This document shows, piece after piece, positions 43,174-50,536 of a stretch of 64,000 nt of DNA; positions within the stretch are counted from its first letter, which is position 1; the number at the start of each line of letters is the position of its first letter. A program made the translations under genes and the position numbers. The notes beneath the pieces were generated by a model. It had not been told where the DNA came from, made no database searches, and worked only from the letters and a program-made list of their open reading frames with translations. Source of the stretch: Microbacterium sp. 1S1 (GTDB taxonomy: Bacteria; Actinomycetota; Actinomycetes; Actinomycetales; Microbacteriaceae); the NCBI RefSeq assembly GCF_008271365.1, contig NZ_CP043430.1:2976001-3040000 (forward strand). The letters run 5' to 3'.

Positions 43174-44943
43174 CTATCCGAACTTGGGGAGGAGCGCGTC
43201 CATCGGGACAGAGGACGGCATCACGCGATAGGTCTTCATCACCTGCGTCATCGCCTTCTGGAAGGCGGAAGCGGTGGCCGCGGACGATACAACCTTAGTC
43301 GGCTCGTCGAGGGTGACCACGACGACGTACTGCGGGTCGTCGACCGGAGCGAAGCCCACCATGCTCGTGTAGTACACGCCGGCCTTGTAGCCGCCGTTGC
43401 CGTCCGAGACCTGCGCGGTACCTGTCTTGCTGGTCACGCGGTAGCCGGGGACCTGGATGCGATCGGCGTTGCCGCCCTGCACGGCGACGTTCTCCAGCAT
43501 GCGGGTCAGGTCGGCCGCGGTCTGCTCCTTCACGACCCGCTCGTGCTTCGGCTCAGGGGTCTCCGTGACGGTTCCGTCGGGACCGGTGCAGGACTCCACC
43601 AGCGACAGGTCGATCTTCTCGCCCCCGTTCGCGATGGCCTGATACGCGCCGGCGAGCTGCGGCGCCGTCACCGTGAAGTACTGCCCGAACGTCGTCGTGT
43701 AGAGCGACTGGCTGTCCCAATCGCTGACGGGGTGCAGGATCCCGGCCACCTCGGACGGGAAGTCCAGGGTCTTCTCGCCGACGCCGAAACGCTGCAAGTA
43801 GTCGTAGCGGACCTCGGGGGCGACCATGGTGCCGAACTTCGACAGAGCCGTGTTGGACGAATCGATCAGTCCGCCCGCCAGCGTGTAGTTGTACGCAGGG
43901 TGGCTGAAGGCGTCGTTCACGACGGCGCCGTTCGGGAAGGTCTCCCGCGAAGACGCGGTGACGGTGCTCAGCGGCGTGAGGCCGGCCCCCTCCATCGCTG
44001 CGGCGGCGGTGATGGCCTTGAAGGTCGAGCCGGGCTCGAAGTCGCGGTGGAAGATCTGGCTGTAGCGGGTCTCCGGCGTCGAGGAGTCCAGGTCGTTGGG
44101 GTCCATCGCCGGCCACTCGGCTGCTGCACGGATCTTGCCGGTGCCCACCTCGACGACCGTGACGGTGCCTCCCTTGGCGCCCTGCTTCTGCGCCTCCTCG
44201 CCGATCATCTGCTGGAGGTACCACTGCAGATCGCTGTTGATCGTGAGCTGCACGGTGCCACCGTTCACAGCGTCCGTGACGGATTCACTCCCGGGGATCA
44301 CGACCCCGTCCTTGCCCTTGCGGTACGTCTTCTCACCGTCCACGGGCGCCAGGCACGACTGCTCCAGCTGCTCGACGCCCGCCTTGGCCTCCCCGGTGTT
44401 GTCCAGGAAGCCGAGGACGTTGCCGGCGACGGCACCGTTGGGGTACACGCGCGTCTCCCGGGGCGTCAGCGCCAGATAGGAGCCGAGCCCGAGGTCACGG
44501 AGCGCGAGGAACTGCTCCGTGTCCAGTCCCGTCTTCAACGGCGCGTACTGGCTGTTCGGGTTCTCGGCGAGGGCATCGGAGACGCGCTTGCGGATCTCCT
44601 CGCCCGGCACCCCGGTGATCGCGGCGATCTTCTCGGAGGCCTCGGCCCACGGCAGTGCCGGGTCCTTCTCCTCCGTGAGCCTGATGACCTGCGGGCTGAG
44701 CTGTGCGTCGTAGACCATGACGCTCGACGCGAGGACCGTGCCCTCGGCGTCGACGATGGAGCCGCGCTGTCCGGGGATCCTGGAGCCGTCCCCGATGTGC
44801 TCGAGGGACTGGCTCACGTGCTCGTCGGCGTTCACGACCTGGATGTCGATGAGGCGGACGACGAAGGCCACCAGAACGGAAAGGATCACCGCCAGTGCGA
44901 CGACGGTGCGTCGCCGCGGTCCGCGCGTGGCTCGTGTCGTCAT
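43174..44943 (-). CDS. ftsI: Septal transpeptidase FtsI (PBP3/PbpB)
   Basis: A 589-residue class B penicillin-binding protein. A short basic cytoplasmic tail (TTRATRGPRRR) precedes one membrane helix (VVALAVILSVLVAFVV) and the PBP dimerisation region. The transpeptidase motifs are STFKA (SxxK, about residue 300), SSN and KTGTAQV. The frame is open to 45174, but the ATG at 44943 has GGAGAG ahead of it and gives the normal N-terminus. It cross-links septal wall with FtsW. Confidence 0.97.
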   Translation of the reverse strand: MTTRATRGPRRRTVVALAVILSVLVAFVVRLIDIQVVNADEHVSQSLEHIGDGSRIPGQRGSIVDAEGTVLASSVMVYDAQLSPQVIRLTEEKDPALPWAEASEKIAAITGVPGEEIRKRVSDALAENPNSQYAPLKTGLDTEQFLALRDLGLGSYLALTPRETRVYPNGAVAGNVLGFLDNTGEAKAGVEQLEQSCLAPVDGEKTYRKGKDGVVIPGSESVTDAVNGGTVQLTINSDLQWYLQQMIGEEAQKQGAKGGTVTVVEVGTGKIRAAAEWPAMDPNDLDSSTPETRYSQIFHRDFEPGSTFKAITAAAAMEGAGLTPLSTVTASSRETFPNGAVVNDAFSHPAYNYTLAGGLIDSSNTALSKFGTMVAPEVRYDYLQRFGVGEKTLDFPSEVAGILHPVSDWDSQSLYTTTFGQYFTVTAPQLAGAYQAIANGGEKIDLSLVESCTGPDGTVTETPEPKHERVVKEQTAADLTRMLENVAVQGGNADRIQVPGYRVTSKTGTAQVSDGNGGYKAGVYYTSMVGFAPVDDPQYVVVVTLDEPTKVVSSAATASAFQKAMTQVMKTYRVMPSSVPMDALLPKFG

Positions 44944-44968
44944 GGGATCTCTCCGTCGATCGGGGTGG

Positions 44969-45541
44969 TCAGTGGGTGGTGGGGCTCGGGAGGCCGTCGG
45001 TGATGGCCGGTGGAAGGTCCTGCGCGGGCGGGGTGCCCCCGGCGGCGTCGTCCGCCTTCTGCTCCGCCGGCGGCTTCTCCTCGGTGACGAGGACGTTGCC
45101 CACGGCCGCCTTGCCGTTGGGGTCGACCGTCGAGACGCCCTCCGCACCCGCGCCCGTGCCGAACACGGCGCCATCGCTGAGCCTCAGATAGGAGGGTGCT
45201 CCCGCCACGACCATGCCGAGGTCGGCCGCGCTGCTCGCGAGGACCTGCGGCGAGCTCAAGCCGGTGAGCTCCTCCTGCAGTGCATCCGTCCGGAGGTCGA
45301 GCTCGCGCTGCTGGGCGGTGAGCCCGGCGAGAGTGAACGAGTCCTGCGTGATCGCGAGCGAGAGCCCGACCTGTGCCGCGCCGATGGCCATCGCCCCGCC
45401 GAGGGCGACGAGGGCGTAGGCGAGCTTGGGCTTGCGTCGCCGCGCCGGCGCCGTCACCGGCTGGAGTCGCCGTTCCGGGGCCCGCTCCGGCGAGACCGGC
45501 TGCAGCGGCAGGGTCGGCTTACGTACTGCGTTCATGCTCAT
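44969..45541 (-). CDS. ftsL: FtsL-like bitopic division protein
   Basis: A 190-residue protein at the ftsL position between rsmH and ftsI. A basic N-terminal tail of about 38 residues precedes a membrane helix ([20 protein letters not shown]) and a short coiled coil (about residues 70-95). The C-terminal 90 residues are low-complexity and Pro-rich. Sequence conservation in this family is low, so the call leans on topology and position. The ATG overlaps the rsmH stop as ATGA. Confidence 0.82.
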   Translation of the reverse strand: MSMNAVRKPTLPLQPVSPERAPERRLQPVTAPARRRKPKLAYALVALGGAMAIGAAQVGLSLAITQDSFTLAGLTAQQRELDLRTDALQEELTGLSSPQVLASSAADLGMVVAGAPSYLRLSDGAVFGTGAGAEGVSTVDPNGKAAVGNVLVTEEKPPAEQKADDAAGGTPPAQDLPPAITDGLPSPTTH

Positions 45542-46476
45542 GCGCTCTCCCGCACCTTCTCAGCGGCGCGCAGGCGCACCGGGATCGCACGCGGGTTGCG
45601 TGCACGCTCTTCGTCGTCCGCGAGTTCCGCTCCCTTGGTGAGGATGCGGAACCGGGGGGCGTGTTCCGGGAGCTCGACCGGGAGGCCGGCGGGCGCCGTC
45701 GACGAGGACGCGGCGGCGAAGGCCTGCTTGACCAGTCGGTCCTCGAGGGACTGATACGACATCACGACGATGCGTCCTCCCACCGCGAGGGCGTCCATCG
45801 CCGAAGGGATCGCGTCGGCGAGGACGTTCAGCTCGGCGTTGACCTCGATGCGCAACGCTTGGAACACCCGCTTCGCCGGGTGCCCGGCCCGCTGCGCCGC
45901 GGCGGGGGTGGCGGCGACGAGGATGTCGACGAGCTCACCGGACCGGGTGACGGGCCGCTTCTGGCGAGCGTCGACGATGAAGCGCGCGTACCGGGCCGCG
46001 AGCTTCTCCTCCCCGTATCGCTCGAAGATGCGCCGGAGATTGCCCTCGCTGTACGTCGCGATGACGTCGGCGGCCGTGATGCCCTTCGTCTGGTCCATCC
46101 GCATGTCGAGCGGAGCGTCCTTGGAGTACGCGAAACCGCGCTCGGCCTCGTCGAGCTGCAGGGACGACACCCCCAGGTCGAACAGGATGCCGGCGGCGCC
46201 CTGGGCATGGAGGCCGATCTCGTCGTAGACCGTGTGCACCAGCGTGACGCGGTCACGGAAGCGGGCGAGCCGCTCCCCCGCGATCTTCAGAGCATCGGTG
46301 TCGCGGTCGAGACCGATCAGGCGGATGCCGGGGAACCGCTCGAGGAGTGCTTCCGAGTGCCCGCCCATGCCGAGGGTGGCATCGACGAGCACGGCACCGT
46401 CCTCCTGGAGGGCGGGAGCGAGCAGCTCGACGCAGCGGTCGAGCAGGACGGGGGTGTGGATGTCGCGGAGGTTCAT
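45538..46476 (-). CDS. rsmH: 16S rRNA (cytosine1402-N4)-methyltransferase
   Basis: A 312-residue SAM-dependent methyltransferase (MraW). The SAM site reads [17 protein letters not shown] and [31 protein letters not shown] and [15 protein letters not shown] are MraW-specific. The ATG at 46476 ([13 protein letters not shown]) is preferred to 46533 because it starts the conserved region. It is the second gene of the dcw cluster. Confidence 0.97.
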   Translation of the reverse strand: MNLRDIHTPVLLDRCVELLAPALQEDGAVLVDATLGMGGHSEALLERFPGIRLIGLDRDTDALKIAGERLARFRDRVTLVHTVYDEIGLHAQGAAGILFDLGVSSLQLDEAERGFAYSKDAPLDMRMDQTKGITAADVIATYSEGNLRRIFERYGEEKLAARYARFIVDARQKRPVTRSGELVDILVAATPAAAQRAGHPAKRVFQALRIEVNAELNVLADAIPSAMDALAVGGRIVVMSYQSLEDRLVKQAFAAASSSTAPAGLPVELPEHAPRFRILTKGAELADDEERARNPRAIPVRLRAAEKVRESA

Positions 46477-46579
46477 GGTCTCTCTCGGGTCCGACCTTCG
46501 GCTCTGATCCCCCTCCGCTTCTCGACCCGGCACCGGGGAAGTGTGTCGGGGCGGGAGCGGCGGGGCATCACAGCCGTGG

Positions 46580-47011
46580 TCAGAACAGTCCGGGAATCAC
46601 CTCCTGCTCCAGCTCGGCGTAGGACTCCTCGCCGGCGGCGAGGTAAGCGTTCCAACTCTCCGCATCCCAGATCTCGGCATGGGCGCCGACTCCGGTCACG
46701 ATGAGCTCCTTCTGAAGACCCGCGTACTGACGCAGGTGGGCGGGGATGGTGATGCGGTTCTGACTGTCGGGCATCTCCGCACTGGCACCGGAGAGGAACA
46801 TGCGCATGAAGTCACGCGCCTGCTTGTTGGCGAGCGGAGCCTGACGGATCCGCTCGTGCATCGCCTCGAACTCGGCCGTGCTGAAGACGTAGAGGCAGCG
46901 CTCCTGTCCGCGGGTGACGACGATGCCGCCCCCCAGGTCCTCGCGGAACTTCGCGGGAAGGATGACCCTTCCCTTGTCGTCCAGCTTCGGTGAGTGCGTG
47001 CCCAGCAGCAT
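46580..47011 (-). CDS. mraZ: Division/wall cluster transcriptional regulator MraZ
   Basis: A 143-residue protein of two AbrB-like swapped-hairpin DNA-binding repeats ([19 protein letters not shown] and [16 protein letters not shown]). It represses its own operon by binding tandem repeats upstream of the gene, and three such repeats are visible at 47051-47080. It opens the dcw cluster. Confidence 0.97.
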   Translation of the reverse strand: MLLGTHSPKLDDKGRVILPAKFREDLGGGIVVTRGQERCLYVFSTAEFEAMHERIRQAPLANKQARDFMRMFLSGASAEMPDSQNRITIPAHLRQYAGLQKELIVTGVGAHAEIWDAESWNAYLAAGEESYAELEQEVIPGLF

Positions 47012-47050
47012 CGGCCATCACCCCCTCTCCGTCCGGCCAACTCGAGGTGC

Positions 47051-47080
47051 GCCCCACTTTACTCCACTTTCCTCCACATT
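47051..47080 (-). promoter_or_regulatory. MraZ operator: three tandem 10-bp repeats over the mraZ promoter
   Basis: Read on the minus strand the units are AATGTGGAGG, AAAGTGGAGT and AAAGTGGGGC, in exact 10-bp phase. A TAAAGT -10 box (47061-47056) falls across the last two. GTGG-containing repeats at helical phase are the known MraZ target, so autorepression is expected. Confidence 0.8.
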
Positions 47081-47149
47081 CCTATGACAAATCCCCGCTC
47101 CGGCATCCGGTCGACGCTTTCGACCGCCGGGGTTCCTTGAGTTTCCGCG

Positions 47150-47176
47150 GTGGAGTGCGGTGGAGGGTCAGTGGAG
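47150..47176 (+). repeat. Second GTGGAG triplet array upstream of mraZ, opposite orientation
   Basis: GTGGAG occurs at 47150, 47160 and 47171 on the plus strand, spaced 10 and 11 bp. It is 70-95 bp beyond the main MraZ operator and in the opposite direction. It may be an auxiliary MraZ site or a chance run of G/T-rich sequence. Confidence 0.45.
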
Positions 47177-47209
47177 GGCCGAGGGGCGGCACGCTTCCGC
47201 GCAGGCACG

Positions 47210-47239
47210 AAAAAGCCCGGATGCTCAGCATCCGGGCTT
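47210..47239 (-). terminator. Rho-independent terminator after the DUF3040 gene
   Basis: AAGCCCGGATGC-TCA-GCATCCGGGCTT, followed on the minus strand by TTTTT. It is the cleanest intrinsic terminator in the window and insulates mraZ. Confidence 0.88.
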
Positions 47240-47261
47240 CGAAGTGGAGGAGAAGGGAGAG

Positions 47262-47636
47262 TCAGCTACCGTCGTGGCGACGATCCCAGCGGTCATTCAT
47301 CCGGTCCATGAAGGACGAGGAGTCCTGCCGCTTCGGGGTCGTGCGCGTCCGGGATTCGGTCGCACCGGTGCGGCGCACGGGAGTGACCGCCAGCATCACG
47401 CCACCGAGCATGGCCGCGAATCCGACGACGCCCACGACGATTCCCCATCCGTCTCCGAGGATCACGCCGACCACGAGACCGCCGACACCTGCGAGCAGGA
47501 GCAGGGCGCCGTACACCAGGTTGCGATAGCTGAGCGTGCGATCACCCGACGGCGCGCTCACGACGTCGGCGTCATTGTGCAGGAGATGGCGTTCCATCTC
47601 GTCGAGCAGACGTTGCTCCTGTTCGGAGAGTGGCAT
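47262..47636 (-). CDS. DUF3040 membrane protein
   Basis: A 124-residue protein starting MPLSEQEQRLLDEMERHL, the DUF3040 signature. Two membrane helices follow (about residues 40-58 and 62-84), then a basic, probably cytoplasmic tail. The function is unknown. The gene sits just ahead of mraZ in many actinobacteria (Rv2169c in M. tuberculosis), but here a strong terminator separates the transcripts. Confidence 0.9.
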   Translation of the reverse strand: MPLSEQEQRLLDEMERHLLHNDADVVSAPSGDRTLSYRNLVYGALLLLAGVGGLVVGVILGDGWGIVVGVVGFAAMLGGVMLAVTPVRRTGATESRTRTTPKRQDSSSFMDRMNDRWDRRHDGS

Positions 47637-47664
47637 CTCGTCCCCCTCGGGTATGGTGCCCTCC

Positions 47665-47670
47665 AGTCTA
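47665..47670 (-). promoter_or_regulatory. -10 box for the DUF3040 gene (TAGACT)
   Basis: TAGACT on the minus strand, giving a leader of about 22 nt with a GAGGGGG ribosome binding site. Confidence 0.5.
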
Positions 47671-47719
47671 CGCGCGAGCGGCGTCCGCGGCTAGCAGTTC
47701 GGCCCCCTCATCCTTTACG

Positions 47720-47725
47720 TATGCT
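47720..47725 (+). promoter_or_regulatory. -10 box of a leaderless promoter for the prenyl synthase gene (TATGCT)
   Basis: TATGCT, 7 nt, then GTG at 47733. The box includes the alternative ATG at 47721, which therefore would not be transcribed from this promoter. Confidence 0.5.
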
Positions 47726-47732
47726 GGGAGTC

Positions 47733-48824
47733 GTGCCGCCCCTCTCCCCCTCCGTCCCCGACGCCGTGGCCGCGCGATTGGACCTGTTCCTCGCCCGCCT
47801 GCGAACGGAAGCCGCGGGATACGGCGATGACGCCGCCGCTTTCCTCGACGCGGCAGCGGACACTCTCACCGGAGGCAAGAGGCTGCGCGCCCGGTTCTGC
47901 CATGCCGGCTGGCGCGCCGTCGCCCGGTTCCGCGACCGCCAGGCCGTCGAGGACCAGGCGGTGTGGGACGTCTGTGCCGCGCTGGAGATCTTCCAGTCGG
48001 CCGCGCTCGTCCATGACGATCTGATCGACAACTCCGACACCCGCCGGGGCCGTCCCGCCGCGCACCGGGCGCTGGAAGCGGCACACCGCTCCGCCGGCTG
48101 GTGGGGCGATGCCGAGGCCTTCGGACGCGCGGGGTCGGTCCTGCTCGGGGACCTCCTCGTGGCGTGGAGCGACGACCTCCTGGAGTCCGCGCTCGATGGG
48201 CATGTCGAGGCCCGCACGGTGCGCGCCGAGTACGCCCGGATGCGGCGCGACGTCACCACGGGACAATTCCTCGACATCACCGAGGAATCGGCTTGGAGCG
48301 TGAGCGACGACAGCGAGCACGCCGAGCGCGCCCTCCGCGTGGCCTCGCTCAAATCGGCGCGGTACAGCATCGAGCAGCCGCTCGTCCTCGGCGCCGTCCT
48401 GGCCGGAGCCGATGCCGAGCAGACGGCGGCGTTGCGCCGCTTCGGGCACCCGCTCGGGCTCGCGTTCCAGTTGCGGGACGACGTCCTCGGGGTCTTCGGG
48501 GACGCCGCCGTGACCGGCAAGCCGGCAGGCGACGATCTGCGCGAAGGCAAGCGGACCGTCCTCATCGCCTTCACGAGGGAGCGCTTGGATGCCCCCGCGC
48601 GGCGAGTGCTCGACGGGATGCTCGGGGATCCGGGACTGACGGCCTCTCAGGTCTCCTTCCTTCAGGAGACGATCGCCGCGACCGGCGCGCTCGAACGCGT
48701 CGAGACGATGATCGCCGAGTACGCCAAGGAGGCCGACCGCGCGCTCTCCGGTGCGCGACTCGAGGATGCGGCCGTCGGCGAGCTCCGCGATCTGGGCAGA
48801 GCTGCGACCGTGCGCTCGTCCTGA
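47733..48824 (+). CDS. Polyprenyl (probably geranylgeranyl) diphosphate synthase
   Basis: A 363-residue trans-prenyltransferase. The first Asp-rich motif is LVHDDLIDNSDTRRG and the second is QLRDDVLGVFGD. GGKRLRARFCHAGW binds the isopentenyl diphosphate. It makes C15-C25 isoprenoid diphosphates from IPP and an allylic primer. Chain length is not readable with confidence. It matches idsA2 (Rv2173) in position near the Rv2175c and pknL homologues. The GTG at 47733 is chosen because of the -10 spacing; an ATG at 47721 would add four residues. Confidence 0.9.
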   Translation: MPPLSPSVPDAVAARLDLFLARLRTEAAGYGDDAAAFLDAAADTLTGGKRLRARFCHAGWRAVARFRDRQAVEDQAVWDVCAALEIFQSAALVHDDLIDNSDTRRGRPAAHRALEAAHRSAGWWGDAEAFGRAGSVLLGDLLVAWSDDLLESALDGHVEARTVRAEYARMRRDVTTGQFLDITEESAWSVSDDSEHAERALRVASLKSARYSIEQPLVLGAVLAGADAEQTAALRRFGHPLGLAFQLRDDVLGVFGDAAVTGKPAGDDLREGKRTVLIAFTRERLDAPARRVLDGMLGDPGLTASQVSFLQETIAATGALERVETMIAEYAKEADRALSGARLEDAAVGELRDLGRAATVRSS

Positions 48825-48833
48825 ACGAAGCGC

Positions 48834-49193
48834 TCAGGCGAGCGTGCGTGCGAGCCGCCGGACCTCGCTCTTGTGCCCTGCCAGCAGGGACGCGATCGGG
48901 GAACGGCCGAGCGTCTCATCCTCGGCGAGCAGCCAGTCGATCAGCTCGTCATCGGAGAAGCCGGCGTCCTGCAAGACGATGATCGTTCCGCGCAACGAGC
49001 TCAGGGGCTGACCGTCCACGATGAACACCGACGGCACCGCGAACACGCCACTGCGCCGTGAGCCGACGAGGTAGTGCTCGTCGATCAGGCGGCGTACGCG
49101 CCCGAGGGGCTCGCCGAGCACGTCGACGAGGTCAGGCATCGTCAGCCATTCGAGGGAGGCGGCGTCAGGGGTTGCAGCGACGTTCTCAGACAC
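48834..49193 (-). CDS. Rv2175c family DNA-binding protein
   Basis: A 119-residue protein with an N-terminal tail, a winged-helix domain (LEWLTMPDLVDVLGEPLGRV, EHYLVGSRRSGVFAVPSVFI) and a C-terminal helical region (AGFSDDELIDWLLAEDETLG). The M. tuberculosis homologue Rv2175c binds DNA and is phosphorylated by PknL on a threonine in its N-terminal tail. Here the tail has Thr8-Pro9, and a pknL gene lies 1.3 kb away. GTG 49193 follows a GATAGT box by 6 nt. The stop nearly meets the convergent prenyl synthase gene. Confidence 0.88.
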   Translation of the reverse strand: MSENVAATPDAASLEWLTMPDLVDVLGEPLGRVRRLIDEHYLVGSRRSGVFAVPSVFIVDGQPLSSLRGTIIVLQDAGFSDDELIDWLLAEDETLGRSPIASLLAGHKSEVRRLARTLA

Positions 49194-49199
49194 GTTGCC

Positions 49200-49205
49200 A
49201 CTATC
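49200..49205 (-). promoter_or_regulatory. -10 box of a leaderless promoter for the Rv2175c homologue (GATAGT)
   Basis: GATAGT on the minus strand, 6 nt, GTG at 49193. Confidence 0.45.
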
Positions 49206-49269
49206 TCACCTCAGACCGACCGCCGCATGTTCAGCCCGCGTGTCACACCATTCACACGCGTCACTTTGG

Positions 49270-49298
49270 TTGACATCTCTATACATCCGTGTCAGCGT
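49270..49298 (+). promoter_or_regulatory. Promoter of the LysM protein gene (TTGACA, weak -10)
   Basis: A perfect -35 TTGACA (49270-49275) is followed after 17 nt by CAGCGT (49293-49298). This would start transcription near 49305 and leave a leader of about 19 nt to the GTG at 49324. It is the only perfect TTGACA I placed at a promoter here. Confidence 0.5.
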
Positions 49299-49323
49299 GA
49301 AGTGCTCGAAAAGGGGGCCCGAC

Positions 49324-50463
49324 GTGATCTTCCAGACAGCCGTGGCCGGCGCTCTCGCCGCCACTCTGACGGCGACACCCGCCGCCGCCTCGCCCGCCCC
49401 AGCGGTCGCGGCGCATGAACGCCACCACACAGCACCGACGCGCGTGCTCCCGACGCGGGCCGTCCCGGCGACGCACGTCGTCCAGCCGGGAGACACCGTC
49501 GCGGGGATCGCCGGTCGCTTCGGGCTCCGCACCGCCGACGTGCTGAGCTGGAACGGGCTCTCCTGGCGCTCCGTGATCTACCCGGGGCAGACCCTCGCCC
49601 TGCGCGCACCGGCTCAGGCTCCGGTCGTGGAGGCGGCACCGACACCGACGGCCGCCAAGACCCATGTCGTCGCCGCCGGGGACACCGTCTTCGCCATCGC
49701 GGAGAAGTACGGCACGTCGGTGAGCTCGATCCTCGCCGCCAACCGGCTGTCCGGCGCCGCCATCATCTATCCGGGGCAGAAGCTCGTCGTCTCCGGCACA
49801 GCCACGACGGCTCCCGCCGCCCCTGCGCCTGCCGTCGCGCCCGTGACCCCCGCGCCCGCCGCCGGCGCCACCCACACCGTGTCCGCGGGTGAGACCCTGT
49901 TCTCCATCGCCCAGCGGTACGGCACGTCGACGCAGTCGCTCTTCGCCTGGAACGGTCTCGGTCCGTCCTCGATCATCTACCCGGGGCAGCGCCTCCGGGT
50001 GCAGAGCCCTCCCGCTCCGAAGCCCGCGGCCGCCCCGGCTGGGCAGCGGACCGCTAGCCTCACGGCGGAGCAGGCGGCCAACGCGGCGCTCATCATCCGC
50101 GTGGGCAGGGAGCTCGGCGCCTCCGATCGCGCGATCGCCACGGCACTCGCGACGGGCATGGTGGAGTCGGGGCTTCGGAACCTGGACTGGGGCGATCGCG
50201 ACTCGCTCGGTTTGTTCCAACAGCGACCGAGCACCGGATGGGGAACCCCCGCGCAGATCATGGACGCCGAGCGCAGCACGCGCGTCTTCTACGGCGGCGC
50301 CGGCGACCCCAACGGCCATGTCACTCGCGGACTGCTCGACATCCCGGGCTGGGAGGCACTGTCCTTCACCGACGCGGCGCAGGCCGTGCAGATCTCCGCC
50401 TACCCGGATCGCTACGGGCAGTGGGAGGCGCAGGCGTACGCGTGGCTCGCCCAGCACGGGTGA
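49324..50463 (+). CDS. Secreted LysM protein with lysozyme-like C-terminal domain
   Basis: A 379-residue exported protein. A hydrophobic signal (AVAGALAATLTATPAAA) is followed by three LysM repeats, each with a T-H-x-V start and an IIYPGQ or VIYPGQ end (about residues 55-100, 117-160 and 182-225). The C-terminal 130 residues form a lysozyme-like domain with ATGMVESGLRNLDWGDRDSL, in which the Glu is the likely catalytic acid. It should bind and perhaps cut peptidoglycan. The GTG at 49324 has GGGGG 6 nt upstream. A GTG at 49297 would give a more basic n-region and is a real alternative. Confidence 0.87.
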   Translation: MIFQTAVAGALAATLTATPAAASPAPAVAAHERHHTAPTRVLPTRAVPATHVVQPGDTVAGIAGRFGLRTADVLSWNGLSWRSVIYPGQTLALRAPAQAPVVEAAPTPTAAKTHVVAAGDTVFAIAEKYGTSVSSILAANRLSGAAIIYPGQKLVVSGTATTAPAAPAPAVAPVTPAPAAGATHTVSAGETLFSIAQRYGTSTQSLFAWNGLGPSSIIYPGQRLRVQSPPAPKPAAAPAGQRTASLTAEQAANAALIIRVGRELGASDRAIATALATGMVESGLRNLDWGDRDSLGLFQQRPSTGWGTPAQIMDAERSTRVFYGGAGDPNGHVTRGLLDIPGWEALSFTDAAQAVQISAYPDRYGQWEAQAYAWLAQHG

Positions 50464-50524
50464 CTCCTCCGGAAAACCGGGGACGAGGGGTGAGGCGTTC
50501 CCGAGGCTTTCAGCCAATCGTCCC

Positions 50525-50530
50525 TAGAAT
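50525..50530 (+). promoter_or_regulatory. -10 box of a leaderless promoter for pknL (TAGAAT)
   Basis: TAGAAT, 6 nt, then GTG at 50537. It is close to consensus and no ribosome binding site is present. Confidence 0.65.
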
Positions 50531-50536
50531 TCTGTC

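Noticed and set aside
49194..49323. Riboswitch (such as the c-di-AMP class) ahead of the LysM gene, as seen for some actinobacterial wall hydrolases
   Set aside because: The predicted leader is only about 20 nt and the whole intergenic region is 130 bp shared with a divergent promoter.
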